A stretch of DNA of 27,537 nt from Baffinella frigidus (taxonomy: Eukaryota; Cryptophyceae; Cryptomonadales; Baffinellaceae), in assembly GCA_026770585.1 (NCBI GenBank), contig MU647192.1:1-27537 (forward strand), given 5' to 3'. Each line of letters opens with the position of its first letter. Positions within the stretch are counted from its first letter, which is position 1. The translations under genes were made by a program, and so were the position numbers. Below, in pieces: positions 7,726 through 16,979 of the stretch. The notes below the pieces were generated by a model. It was not told the DNA's origin and did no database searches. It worked only from the letters and a program-made list of their open reading frames with translations.

Positions 7726-10700
7726 ATGAAGTTTCGTTTGATATATCTAGTGGGGTTGTTCTGTATCACAATTCATATCGTATCTGCAGGGCTCTGTTTC
7801 GAAAACCCGGTATCAGAACATAATTTCCCAGACACTTCTTATATTGTTGCAGCGTTTAGCAACTTAATTTTTGGCAATCTCCGCGCCGATAACTGCGACA
7901 CATGGGATTGCGTGACCGGCAAAACGGGACGGGGGTGTACAGACGAATGCTACGACACACCCGATCCAGATGAGCCATGTGCCGCAGGTGAGCGATGGCA
8001 GTCGTGTGACCCACCGCTTCGTGCCACATGTGTTTCGTGCCAGAGAAACGGTGTATTCGATACATTGGAGACTCTAGAAGGCGGTTATTCGTTTGGATTA
8101 TATGACGGCGCAGTGGAGCGATACGATCTGCTGAACCGTCGCGGGTCGTTCGAGTACGCCAAGATATACCCGGATAGCATGAACAATGCCGGAGACCGGT
8201 TCATGACCACGCGGGTCGCCATAGAGAACCTGCCACCTGTCGCAACCACCCCATTGGTGTTATGGAACGATGTGATGTTTCCAGGTGTTTATATTGGTCT
8301 CAAATGGTACGGGGTGGGGACTATGAAGCTGGTCCATGGACAGGGCGCGTTGCATAGTGATGTCTTTTTGGAACTACGAGCTCCGTATGCACAACTTCTC
8401 ATTGCCGGGATCGAGACCAGCAGCGAATTCCAACAGATGAATTATATCGTTCTGGGATCACCGGTCCACAGCGTTCCGGTCATCGATCATATCCGGGGCA
8501 TGGTGTACGAGTTCCAATACAGACAACGTGTCTATACGGACAACATAGATGTCACCTTCACAGCGGCGTTGTCGACAGGCTTAACAATGAGCTCCACACT
8601 GATCCAGGTGACCGAATTGCTGCCATCTCGAATTGATTGGACCCGCCACGTTGGCATGTTGGACTACGCAGTGATTCCGATTGAAGCAGTGGTTCCCAAT
8701 AACGCATGCCTACGCTTAGAGTTCGAGATGGGGACCGGGAAGCACATACTCATCGACGACGTACGTGTCTTTGCAAATCTCATCGGAAATGGCAGATTTA
8801 CACGGGCGGGTAGCTGGTCTTTTACATCCCCGCCTGGTAATATTAACCCTTCCCACTGGCCGCCCGTTGAGAATACCCGTGAACGCGCTATTTTGGGTCC
8901 AGCCGAGGCAATCAACCAACAGGTGCATTTGAGAACCGACACAGGACTCGGGAATCACAAAGAGACGGCCAAGTTCTTGATGAGTGTCAAGGGGAATGGT
9001 TTGCTCCTTGTGACAAGTTCTTTAGGAGAATGGCAGGACGAGATAGTCCACTTCCGCAAACAGATTGCCAACGTTTACGACGGTGACGATCTTGATAATA
9101 TTATATGGCAGACCATCAGTTTCCATATTGTGTTACAACTAACAACAGCAGATTCCCGAGTCCCTTCCTTCAAAATCGAACACATTGGGACAATGGGCGT
9201 CTTGAAAATCGACAATGTAATCATGCACATTGATCCAAGGGGCTGTCCTCCGAACACAGATTCAATCACACACCTGGTAATCTGCGATGACCCAGTACAC
9301 CGCGCGTTCATCAACGGGCGGTGTGAGCCCTGCGAGACCGATGATGGCGAACCTGTCGCGGCGTGCGGTGCCGGTATGTATCAAACTGGTTGTACCGCAA
9401 GGCGTGGTGGCATGCAGGCAGAATGCGCAAATTGCATCGCACCGGTTGGTCCGTCGGGAATGGCATGGGAGGGTGAATTTGAAATCGGATCACTTGAGTG
9501 CACGTACAAGTGTGCAGTGGGGTTTTATTATGATCGCGGTGTAAATGGCCCGCTTTATGGGCCTCCTTCGACCTATATACCGTCATGTACTACTTGTACA
9601 CCTAAGAACGAGCTGAAATGTCCAACTGGATGGTATATTACAGAATGTCAAGGTTCAGACGATCGGACATGTTCACAGTGTGGTATACTGGACCCCCACG
9701 ACAGCTCTGTGGTATATACTACAACTGGGGTATCTACAAACCAGGCAGAGGGACAATGTCCAAACACCTGCGCTCCGGGGCATTTCCAATATGGTATGCG
9801 GTCCACGGGCTTTGTGATGGGCGTGATTGAGGATGGGGGTAACATCCCCCGTTGCTTCCGCTGCACACCGGGCACCTGTGGGGCATATGACAATGGAATC
9901 TCAGCACATCGCTTTCGCGACGGTTTCCAGTACACGAGCGAATGCTCCGCCACAAAAGACTCGCAATGTGTTTCGTGCGAGAGCTCCGATGAAAAATTGT
10001 TGTTCACACACAATGGACGCGTCGCTGGGGAATGGTGTGCGTACGAGTGTCTTCCTGGTTACCGGCAGTGTGTGCCATGTGCATGGGACACCACACAGGC
10101 CTTAGACGTATCTCCGAGTCTAGAATCGCGTTGGGCTGCATTGTTCGGCCAGGGTAACATTACAGGTAATATCCTGTTAGATCCATGGCTTATTGTGCGC
10201 TTCACAGGAAGTGTCACGGTGTCTTCGGCGGCGTTTGGGGTACAAGCGGTTTTACGAGTACGTGTAGAATCTACAGACGGGGATTTCTGGAATCCACCCG
10301 ATGAGACGGGTGTCGTGGTCCGCATATTCCCAGTTGTCCCATCGGCAACCGTTGCTTCTACGAAGATGGTAGATACCTCCATACAAGACGCGCCCTTGCA
10401 ACAATTCGACGCCACGGTCGAGATGCGTGATTTTATTAACACCGCAAGTTTCAACACATGGAACGCAGGCAGGTCCAGCACAGGAACAGCGTTGCACCTG
10501 GTTTATGCGTTATCGTTGCAGAATGGGATCCAACCGTATTCGAATATCTCTGTGTCGGACTTTACAGTACACAAAATGACACTGGCCTCCGACTGTTGTG
10601 AAATTCGCAACGTGTCTGCCCAATACAAAACCCCACTCGATCCGATCGGGCTTCAAAGGTGTTATCCATGTGAAAATTCACAGACACCCTCAACACTGCC

Positions 10701-11835
10701 AGCAAACGCGCATTGGGAACGCGCCAACCACTCATGTGCATGGGCATGCGACCATCATTATGAACTAACCACTGGCGACGTTTGCCGATACTGCATCCAA
10801 CCGATCTGCCCGACGGGTACATACTGGACCGCTTGTGGCCGCTGTGAACATTGTACACCCATCCCACCCACAAATGCAGCCTTTACGGCAAACGGTACAA
10901 CGCGCCACGATCCGACGTCGTGCCCGTTCAAATGTGCGGATGGGTTTTATCACCACCAAGGAAGTGGAACTTGTATGCGTTGTTCCAATTCGACCGAACT
11001 CGCATGTTCGACCTCCCTGGGTGGTCCCTTTTTCGAGGTACAATGCACAGAATCACAAGACGCTCTTTGTATGAACTGCTTTATCTGCCCGACCGGCTCC
11101 AACGCAACTACTGCGTGTGGACGCACCAACAACGTCGTGTGCGAAGAATGTGACATGTCACTGCTGGAGATGCCGGGGATCGGGTTTCCCGGTGGCGCAG
11201 AGTGGCGGCTCGGTGAAACGGTCGACCAGTACTGCGCGTGGGGTTGCATGAGCGGCCTGCAGTACAACCCCCTTGAGAACACGTGCTTCGCATGCATCAA
11301 CGACAACTGCCCAGTCGGGTTCTACCCCACGCCGTGTACACTCGAGAATCTGTTTACACCCTGCTCCCCGTGCAACACGCCTACAGACGCCCTGCTCGTC
11401 TCGGCTGGGTCGATGTCGCTCATTAATTCGTGTGCGTGGGAGTGCAGCGACGACCGTGTATACAACCGGACATTGAACAGTTGCATACCGCGTGTCGTAG
11501 ATCCGGTACAACGGCTCGATGCGGAGTGGAAACAAGAGCCGGGGGGTGGGTCGGTCGCAACACCCGTTTCATGCGGTGCAACTTTGCCCAGTGTCTGCGA
11601 ATGGGGACAGTGGCTTGACACGACAGTTGTCATCTCCTACATAGTCACAAATGCAAGCGGGATGACTACAAATCCATGTACGGCAATGTGTGCCAACTGT
11701 GCCACACCTCCCCTGACAGGTCCCGCGGAAGGGGCCAGGATGTATACACACAGGGGGTCTTGTGAGTGGACGTGTTCACACCCGTTCATACAGATTGGTG
11801 GGAAATGTCTGCGCATCACAACACAGATGCGGTAG
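7726..11835 (+). CDS. Large secreted Cys-rich multidomain protein
   Basis: 1369 residues with a clear signal peptide (MKFRLIYLVGLFCITIHIVSAG). Residues ~25-110 are Cys-rich. Residues ~110-490 and ~790-960 are Cys-poor, beta-rich segments that look like jelly-roll or carbohydrate-binding modules (for example LIDDVRVFANLIGNG). Between and after them lie TNFR/ephrin-receptor-like Cys modules with repeated CxxC, CPTGxY and 'CAWxC' patterns, to the last residues. No transmembrane helix is visible at the C-terminus, so it is probably secreted, virion-bound by other means, or anchored through a partner. The Cys module style matches the two proteins at 990-5132. It ends 24 bases before a convergent small gene. 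Likely a surface or adhesion protein (inference); I do not recognise a named orthologue. Confidence 0.85.
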   Translation: MKFRLIYLVGLFCITIHIVSAGLCFENPVSEHNFPDTSYIVAAFSNLIFGNLRADNCDTWDCVTGKTGRGCTDECYDTPDPDEPCAAGERWQSCDPPLRATCVSCQRNGVFDTLETLEGGYSFGLYDGAVERYDLLNRRGSFEYAKIYPDSMNNAGDRFMTTRVAIENLPPVATTPLVLWNDVMFPGVYIGLKWYGVGTMKLVHGQGALHSDVFLELRAPYAQLLIAGIETSSEFQQMNYIVLGSPVHSVPVIDHIRGMVYEFQYRQRVYTDNIDVTFTAALSTGLTMSSTLIQVTELLPSRIDWTRHVGMLDYAVIPIEAVVPNNACLRLEFEMGTGKHILIDDVRVFANLIGNGRFTRAGSWSFTSPPGNINPSHWPPVENTRERAILGPAEAINQQVHLRTDTGLGNHKETAKFLMSVKGNGLLLVTSSLGEWQDEIVHFRKQIANVYDGDDLDNIIWQTISFHIVLQLTTADSRVPSFKIEHIGTMGVLKIDNVIMHIDPRGCPPNTDSITHLVICDDPVHRAFINGRCEPCETDDGEPVAACGAGMYQTGCTARRGGMQAECANCIAPVGPSGMAWEGEFEIGSLECTYKCAVGFYYDRGVNGPLYGPPSTYIPSCTTCTPKNELKCPTGWYITECQGSDDRTCSQCGILDPHDSSVVYTTTGVSTNQAEGQCPNTCAPGHFQYGMRSTGFVMGVIEDGGNIPRCFRCTPGTCGAYDNGISAHRFRDGFQYTSECSATKDSQCVSCESSDEKLLFTHNGRVAGEWCAYECLPGYRQCVPCAWDTTQALDVSPSLESRWAALFGQGNITGNILLDPWLIVRFTGSVTVSSAAFGVQAVLRVRVESTDGDFWNPPDETGVVVRIFPVVPSATVASTKMVDTSIQDAPLQQFDATVEMRDFINTASFNTWNAGRSSTGTALHLVYALSLQNGIQPYSNISVSDFTVHKMTLASDCCEIRNVSAQYKTPLDPIGLQRCYPCENSQTPSTLPANAHWERANHSCAWACDHHYELTTGDVCRYCIQPICPTGTYWTACGRCEHCTPIPPTNAAFTANGTTRHDPTSCPFKCADGFYHHQGSGTCMRCSNSTELACSTSLGGPFFEVQCTESQDALCMNCFICPTGSNATTACGRTNNVVCEECDMSLLEMPGIGFPGGAEWRLGETVDQYCAWGCMSGLQYNPLENTCFACINDNCPVGFYPTPCTLENLFTPCSPCNTPTDALLVSAGSMSLINSCAWECSDDRVYNRTLNSCIPRVVDPVQRLDAEWKQEPGGGSVATPVSCGATLPSVCEWGQWLDTTVVISYIVTNASGMTTNPCTAMCANCATPPLTGPAEGARMYTHRGSCEWTCSHPFIQIGGKCLRITTQMR

Positions 11836-11858
11836 GAGTGCCAGTCCACCCACTGGTG

Positions 11859-12119
11859 TTAGATGCTGTAATTACACGGCACATCCATCAGCCTAGTGTC
11901 CACACTACCAAACCCACCGAGTTCTAAATCGTGATCGGGTAGCGGTTGGGTTTCACCGAGACCGCATAGCCAGCATGTCGAACGAAAGAGGGTTGCCAGG
12001 ATCGAAACGAGGTTTCCTATGAAACAGTACGCTATCATACACGGCCCACAGAAGCACACCGCACACGGGTTCAAACACATCTTCGGGAAACACACCATAC
12101 GTTTACAACTCGAAATCAT
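11859..12119 (-). CDS. Small Cys-rich membrane protein candidate
   Basis: Up to 86 residues. It has many Cys residues near the N-terminus and one hydrophobic segment (CMIAYCFIGNLVSILATLF, about residues 27-45) that could span a membrane, followed by a short acidic tail. A strong TATATATAAAA box lies only 5-16 nt above the ATG at 12119, so the transcript probably starts downstream and the real start may be the ATG at 12098 or 12080, leaving the membrane segment intact. Convergent with the large glycoprotein gene. No homologue recognised; moderate confidence that it is coding. Confidence 0.45.
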   Translation of the reverse strand: MISSCKRMVCFPKMCLNPCAVCFCGPCMIAYCFIGNLVSILATLFRSTCWLCGLGETQPLPDHDLELGGFGSVDTRLMDVPCNYSI

Positions 12120-12123
12120 GTGA

Positions 12124-12135
12124 TTTTATATATAC
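12124..12135 (-). promoter_or_regulatory. TATA box (GTATATATAAAA) for the small membrane protein
   Basis: The best TATA match in the window, on the minus strand, between the small ORF and the TG microsatellite. Confidence 0.5.
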
Positions 12136-12177
12136 AACCCATGAAGATAAGGTCAATAGGAGTGCGAGGTAGACGGG

Positions 12178-12180
<3 letters not shown>

Positions 12181-12260
<80 letters not shown>

Positions 12261-12265
12261 TGTGT
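12181..12265 (+). repeat. (TG)n microsatellite
   Basis: About 40 TG dinucleotides, interrupted once (TTTG) near the right end. Such runs can form left-handed DNA. It separates divergent promoters at 12124 and 12352. Confidence 0.98.
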
Positions 12266-12351
12266 AAAAGGGATTTGTTAAAATACCCACCCGAGGCGTG
12301 TCTGTCCAGACCCATAGTTGATAGTCTACGACGTTTTAGTCTGGCGCCAAG

Positions 12352-12359
12352 TATAAAAG
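12352..12359 (+). promoter_or_regulatory. TATA box (TATAAAAG) for the large structural-type gene
   Basis: 69-76 nt upstream of the ATG at 12428. A second TATATATG at 12367-12375 is also possible. Confidence 0.55.
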
Positions 12360-12427
12360 AAACCCTGTATATATGAAAGCAATCGAGCGTAACCGAACAC
12401 TGTATTGACACCCCACGTGATTGCACG

Positions 12428-14885
12428 ATGTCTTTCTTCGGCGCACTGAACAACGGTGGCATTCGGGGACCCGATGTGGCCATCAACCAAGCTGGCGGAA
12501 ACTTGCTCCCGGACAGTGGTTCGGGGATTCGATTCTCTTCGGCCCAAATCAACCAACAGAGCTCACTGCTGTCTGGGTTGTCTCCGTACAGTTATGGTCA
12601 ACATGGGAACTCTGTGTCCGACGATATCTCCCACGGTTTGTACCAACCCCTAAACCCGGAATTATCCGGCATAACTCGACATAATCCGTCCCAACCCACC
12701 ATAATCCGTCCCAACCCACCATAATCCGTCCCAACCCAACCCGACCCAACCCCCAAACCCCAAACCAGCCGTCAACCCCCACAAGGTCCAAAAGGTTGTC
12801 CCCATGCTCCGTCTCCCGGGTGTACACGAGACCGCCGCGGGCACCAGTGTATCCATAAGCCACACCGTCTCCGACGGGGACCTGGCGTTTACCTTCCGCC
12901 TCCCGCACCTCCAGGAGTCCACAATGAAGGGGTATTCCTTCTTTTCCAAGCAGAACCTCACACGCGCGGTCGACCCTATCATCAACCTCGCTACAGTGAA
13001 CTACCTGCTGCGCGGGCTACAGACAAATTGGGGAGGGGAAATCACGCACCTGCACCAGGAGTGGGACTGCTTCCTCGCGAGCACCGGGTGGCAACACGAA
13101 AAGCCTAACCGCACGCTGACGGAGTTTCAATCGGGTCCATACCAACACGAAAACATCTCCATGTTCGTGCAGGACTTCATCCGCCCCCTCGGGGTTGTAA
13201 TTGGAAGCGACAACCAAGGCGGACAGCACCAAGGCGGTGCTGGCGCAGTCGACTTCCCCGTGGACTACGTAGTCACAATTCTCGTTGACGGCCTCTGTGA
13301 CAACATGCTCAATCTGTGGAAACGTGCAGACATCCGGGCAGGGGACGATTTGTTCCTGGCGGTTTGCGGTACGGCATCAGAAGCCGGGGTTGTGAAAGGC
13401 CTCTGTATGAATTCCGTTGGTACCGTCATCCATTGTGGTACCACATCGCATAACCACGTAACCCCGGTCGATGTATCGGCGGGTCCTCTACCCAACCAGT
13501 TTGGACATGGAGCACTTAGTGTAAGCAGATTTGCAAAAGCCTCCAAGCATACACCGTACGTGTTGAACCACTGGCCGGAAGGTAAAATCACACAGACGTT
13601 CCCGAATATCCCTCCCATTCTGTACGAATTGGTCCCCACCACGTCTACCGAAATCGACGAGATGTACTTCCTGGGAGACAAAAGACGCAACAGGGGACTG
13701 TGGCACGTCGGGCGCTCGCAGGTGCAAGTCAGATGCTCCACCCTCTCGAAAGACTCGGTGATGCAAACGTTCCGCAACGATGACGCAAACATGAGGGGTG
13801 GTGGACTCGTGCAGTCGACAATAGCCCCGGTGTGGAAGTCGGCAGTTCGGGTCCCCGTTTCTTCGGTATATGGTAACAAGTATATCCGATGGTACCCATC
13901 AAAGTGCCCGGTCATTGCCCACGTTGTCACTCCTGATAAACAAAGCGTTGAGGCCGAACAGGAAATGCTAACCACTTGGATGACAAACCCCATCAGCGAT
14001 ACTATGATCATAAGAATGTGTTCTCTATGCAAGGATGCAATGCAAGGATTCGTCGGTCAGCGCGGGGTTGCATATAATGTAGGCATGAAAGACGAAGGCG
14101 CGGTGTTCGGTCTGATGTACGGCATCATCGAAGAAGCAAAACTTGCCAATCCAAATCTTGTTTTTGCCCCTGTCCTGCGCATGGGGATGTGTCTACACGA
14201 CGCAATGAAAAAAGCCTTGTTCCCGGTGTCGGATGATACGGAGAACAATGGGTACCAGGTTGACATCTCCGGTTTTAATGCATACCTGGTCGGTCAAGTT
14301 GACCGGTTAAAGACGTCTATCGTACCGGACACCACAGGGACGTGTCGTGTATGGCCCCTTGTGACAGGAGCACCAGTAATGCCACAGGGTGACACTCACA
14401 TCGACACGGCCTCAGACCACGGTCTCTCGCTCGCCATGTCCATGGTTGCAGAAGAAAGGCAACTGGAGACGAACCGCAAAGCAACGGTCCCGCATTACCT
14501 CACAGCGCCGTCTGTGGCACGGCGCGCGTCTGCACCGACTGCTACAGGGAAACGAGTGGCAGAGTCTGCTCCACTGACCGACTGCGACTCGATGCCACCA
14601 CCGAGCAAGCGCACAACTTGCTCTACCGGGTTGGACCCCTCGAACCCGGTGGCACTGGTCCGCAAGAAGCGCAGTGTCATGGACCCACATTACGAAGACG
14701 ATGAAATGATGGAAACGGGGGCCAGTGTGGACACCACCCAGGCCTCCCCAGCAGAGAACACCGAGACCAAAGACTTTCCCGGTACCCAGACCAAGGCATA
14801 CGCCCGGAGCCTTACCATAGGTAGCAGCGCGCAGCTGTCTGGCAAGACAGCCTCTCTAGGCAAGCCAGCTGCATCAAAAAAATAA
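12428..14885 (+). CDS. Large conserved-looking structural-type protein, interrupted by a probable intron
   Basis: First gene of the rightward cluster. Part 1 (from 12428) begins MSFFGALNNGG and is Gly/Asn/Ser-rich; part 2 lies in another frame and runs to 14885. The two are joined in frame by removing a GT...AG interval, 12636-12768, which gives a protein of about 774 residues. Part 2 is a long, Cys-poor globular region (for example VDYVVTILVDGLCDNMLNLW and IRPLGVVIGSDN), then from about 14450 a disordered Ser/Thr/Pro-rich, basic tail with PPPSKR and KKRS nuclear-localisation-like runs. Size, position next to the packaging terminase, and lack of enzyme motifs suggest a capsid or other virion component, but I do not recognise the family. 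If unspliced, the first part would stop at 12724 and a separate 693-residue product could start at 12804. Confidence 0.7.
12636..12768 (+). other. Probable 133-nt GT-AG intron in the large structural-type gene
   Basis: Donor G|GTTTGT at 12636, acceptor CCAG| at 12768, phase 1, length 1 mod 3 as needed to reconcile the two reading frames. It is C-rich with CCCTAAACCC and contains a triplicated 20-bp unit, like the introns of the terminase gene. Alternative: a repeat-driven frameshift, because two extra 20-bp units (40 bp) would cause the same frame offset. Confidence 0.65.
12681..12738 (+). repeat. 20-bp tandem repeat, three copies
   Basis: Unit ATAATCCGTCCCAACCCACC, the third copy ending slightly differently. 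It lies inside the proposed intron. Confidence 0.95.
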
Positions 14886-14892
14886 GTGCGTT

Positions 14893-14970
14893 AAACATAA
14901 AACTCGTTACTCGACAGAAAAAAATAAACTCGTTACTCGACAGAAAAAATAAAACTCGTTACTCAACAGA
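14893..14970 (+). repeat. ~26-bp repeat, three copies, carrying polyadenylation words
   Basis: Unit approximately AAACTCGTTACTCGACAGAA plus an A-rich spacer. Two copies contain AATAAA (14923-14928, 14948-14953), just after the stop of the large gene and ~80 nt before the next ATG; the ATAAAAC words may also serve as the next TATA box. Confidence 0.85.
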
Positions 14971-15033
14971 CATGCACGGCAACGCGTGTCATTCCCACAC
15001 CACCCCAGCATCCACTCCCCCCCCCCTCCCTCT

Positions 15034-15423
15034 ATGCAACAACAAAGAGATATCTTGACGGTGTGCCTGTTCGATCGCAACGAGGCACTCATGCGGTCGC
15101 TCATCACAGAGGCAGCACCGCGCGTGGCGGCACTGGGGACCCCCTTGACCACGGGATGTGTCCAGCAACTCATCAATTTCAGTGCAGGGAGCGTCGACGA
15201 CTGCACGGTGGTGTTCCTCGCAATGCTCTCCCGCGACATAGAACTCAAAAACAAGATGATCCAGGGCATGCCTCGCCAGTTTCTACACGGTATGGGCAAG
15301 GAGAAGGCGGTGAAATTCTTCCTCTACCTAGACAGAGACATAATGCTCCCATGGCTCCGCGACGAGTGTTATCCGAACACGGCGATGCTGGACAAGTGCA
15401 GGGACGCGTACCTGTACGCGTAG
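15034..15423 (+). CDS. Small alpha-helical protein of unknown function
   Basis: 129 residues starting MQQQRDILTVCLFDRNEALM. The frame is open further upstream but without an ATG, so 15034 is the start. Predicted mainly helical; a basic-amphipathic middle (RDIELKNKMIQGMPRQFLHG) and a C-terminal LDKCRDAYLYA. No signal peptide, membrane helix or known motif. Second gene of the rightward cluster, ~150 bp after the large structural-type gene, and therefore a candidate virion or assembly protein by context only. Confidence 0.7.
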   Translation: MQQQRDILTVCLFDRNEALMRSLITEAAPRVAALGTPLTTGCVQQLINFSAGSVDDCTVVFLAMLSRDIELKNKMIQGMPRQFLHGMGKEKAVKFFLYLDRDIMLPWLRDECYPNTAMLDKCRDAYLYA

Positions 15424-15444
15424 GGTGTTTCGTGTACCGGTCTG

Positions 15445-15454
15445 TATATATATG
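15445..15454 (+). promoter_or_regulatory. TATA box (TATATATATG) for the gene at 15480
   Basis: 26-35 nt upstream of the ATG, within the 56-bp intergenic gap. Confidence 0.55.
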
Positions 15455-15479
15455 TACCAGCGTATGCGCGGTCCACAAG

Positions 15480-15722
15480 ATGAGCCACACGATAGAGCCG
15501 TGGGTGGTGGCCTTTGGGAAGGAACCTTCCATTCGCGACTTCGGCCCAGGCCAGTTCGACGCGTATCAGAGAACACTCCGGACCTGGTTGGAAAAAACAG
15601 AACCACTCAGGGAACAGGCTCTTCGAAGGAAGATCGAAGCGTTCTACGGCACTAAAATCTCTATTCTGAAGAGACACGGGGTCCCGGTCGGAGACGGAAC
15701 CACGCGCGATTGGTTTTCATAG
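15480..15722 (+). CDS. Small basic helical protein of unknown function
   Basis: 80 residues, MSHTIEPWVVAFGKEPSIRD to GDGTTRDWFS. The central part (FDAYQRTLRTWLEKTEPLRE and following) is helical and charged. The frame is open far upstream across the previous gene, but the TATA box at 15445 and the 56-bp gap favour the ATG at 15480. No recognised homologue. It is followed by an 11-bp minisatellite and then AATAAA, giving a complete transcription unit. Function unknown; context suggests virion assembly. Confidence 0.65.
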   Translation: MSHTIEPWVVAFGKEPSIRDFGPGQFDAYQRTLRTWLEKTEPLREQALRRKIEAFYGTKISILKRHGVPVGDGTTRDWFS

Positions 15723-15738
15723 AGAGTCGGTTTCACCG

Positions 15739-15817
15739 ACCCCGTAGGACCCCGTAGGACCCCGTAGGACCCCGTAGGACCCCGTAGGACCCGTAGGACC
15801 CCGTAGGACCCCATAGG
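15739..15817 (+). repeat. 10-11-bp minisatellite (CCCGTAGGAC)
   Basis: Seven to eight copies of CCCCGTAGGAC with occasional loss of one C, between the stop at 15722 and the AATAAA at 15830. Confidence 0.95.
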
Positions 15818-15829
15818 GCCCGTGCTTGT

Positions 15830-15835
15830 AATAAA
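15830..15835 (+). terminator. Polyadenylation signal AATAAA
   Basis: AATAAA followed by CCGGAAAACCG, 108 nt after the stop of the 80-residue gene. Confidence 0.5.
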
Positions 15836-15872
15836 CCGGAAAACCGTAGAGAACATCCCGTGTTTGGTGTTC

Positions 15873-15881
15873 TATTTAAAG
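15873..15881 (+). promoter_or_regulatory. TATA-like box (TATTTAAAG) for the gene at 15910
   Basis: 29-37 nt upstream of the ATG. Confidence 0.6.
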
Positions 15882-15909
15882 AACCCACCCAACCTTAACG
15901 AATTGGTGT

Positions 15910-16302
15910 ATGTACCACAAACCGTCCCCGTATCACAAACGTCTATCGGAAGAAGCTTGGGCAGTTCGTATGCAAAGCATGTACAACACCGCCATATGTA
16001 GCGTGGATCGTACAACGGACCCGTCCAATGGTCGCAAGTATTACCACATGGAGAGTCCGGGGGTGACAGAGACCGAAAAACGTCCACAGGTCGTCGGTGT
16101 CGTTGAGAGACGCGGTCGGAACATGCGATGGGACCCGGTAGACAACAGTCGATGTAATTTGGACATGTCACACAACCGGTCACACAACCGTCATTACCTG
16201 GTGCTCAAACGAATGGCTGCCAAGTTCCGACTGCAGCTCGCTGGGCTATATGCGTACATCGGGGCTATGACCAACATCAATGCGAAAGGCGCTCGCGGTT
16301 GA
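15910..16302 (+). CDS. Small basic protein of unknown function
   Basis: 130 residues, MYHKPSPYHKRLSEEAWAVR to MTNINAKGARG. Strongly basic with many Arg, Lys and His (HNRSHNRHYLVLKRMAAKFR), consistent with nucleic-acid or capsid-interior contact, but no known motif. Fourth gene of the rightward cluster with its own TATA box. After the stop a GAACTGGAAAACCG word resembles the sequence following the AATAAA at 15830. Function unknown. Confidence 0.7.
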   Translation: MYHKPSPYHKRLSEEAWAVRMQSMYNTAICSVDRTTDPSNGRKYYHMESPGVTETEKRPQVVGVVERRGRNMRWDPVDNSRCNLDMSHNRSHNRHYLVLKRMAAKFRLQLAGLYAYIGAMTNINAKGARG

Positions 16303-16346
16303 ACTGGAAAACCGCAGTCTGTATGTCCCAACAAACAGGCTGAGGA

Positions 16347-16353
16347 TATAAAG
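16347..16353 (+). promoter_or_regulatory. TATA box (TATAAAG) for the gene at 16403
   Basis: 50-56 nt upstream of the ATG, in the 100-bp intergenic gap. Confidence 0.6.
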
Positions 16354-16402
16354 GACACCCCGGGCACACCCGAAACAGAGAACACAAAACATAGAACACA
16401 CC

Positions 16403-16792
16403 ATGAACGCATACGGGTCCGGTACTACGGAATACCACGCCGGGCACCGTGATGGGTATAACACTGGTTACAACGACGCTGTCCGACACGGGAACACCCG
16501 GGCTGCCGGGAACCCGCAGGGGGGCATGCGTTACCTAGAAGACAGGATCAAGAAGGTTGCTACACAGGATAACAATGGACAGCGTCTAGACGGCATAGAG
16601 TTCAAGAAACACGAGAAACAAATCGGGGACCTCTTCAATGCCGGTAGTTATGTGAACAACCAGTTTGTGTGGGTCGCAAACGACAGCCGGATGATTCACT
16701 CGGAAATCGATGTACTCAAACAGCACATCGGGAACCTACAGATGCAGATGCAGGCACTCGCTGCCAAGTCGGTCGGACCCCCCGGGGTGTGA
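16403..16792 (+). CDS. Small coiled-coil protein of unknown function
   Basis: 129 residues. The N-terminal third is Gly/Tyr/His/Asn-rich and probably flexible (YGSGTTEYHAGHRDGYNTGY). Two helical, heptad-like segments follow: RYLEDRIKKVATQDNN and, near the C-terminus, IDVLKQHIGNLQMQMQALAA, suggesting oligomerisation. No signal or membrane segment. It has its own TATA box and is followed by a 13-bp minisatellite and AATAAA. A structural or scaffold-type role would fit the neighbourhood but is inference. Confidence 0.7.
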   Translation: MNAYGSGTTEYHAGHRDGYNTGYNDAVRHGNTRAAGNPQGGMRYLEDRIKKVATQDNNGQRLDGIEFKKHEKQIGDLFNAGSYVNNQFVWVANDSRMIHSEIDVLKQHIGNLQMQMQALAAKSVGPPGV

Positions 16793-16806
16793 CAGGGCTA
16801 ATCAGA

Positions 16807-16866
16807 GGCGACGTGTGTGGGCGACGTGTGTGGGCGACGTGTGTGGGCGACGTGTGTGGGCGACAT
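16807..16866 (+). repeat. 13-bp minisatellite (GACGTGTGTGGGC)
   Basis: Four to five copies directly after the stop of the coiled-coil gene and before AATAAA. Confidence 0.95.
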
Positions 16867-16873
16867 GTATTTT

Positions 16874-16879
16874 AATAAA
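16874..16879 (+). terminator. Polyadenylation signal AATAAA
   Basis: AATAAA followed by CCGTTTTACC, 81 nt after the stop at 16792; the trailing ACCG-type word resembles that after 15830. Confidence 0.5.
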
Positions 16880-16928
16880 CCGTTTTACCCACATTCCAAC
16901 CGTTTACCACCACACACCGCGTTGCCCG

Positions 16929-16936
16929 TATTTAAA
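16929..16936 (+). promoter_or_regulatory. TATA-like box (TATTTAAA) for the gene at 16980
   Basis: 44-51 nt upstream of the ATG; it decides the start against a longer upstream frame. Confidence 0.6.
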
Positions 16937-16979
16937 CACACCACACACCCCGTGTTGTGTAACCGTGCGCCCAAACACA

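Noticed and set aside
12804-14885. Independent gene starting at the ATG 12804
   Set aside because: The same frame is open and sensible upstream of this ATG to the proposed splice acceptor, and no promoter precedes it; the spliced model explains both parts better.
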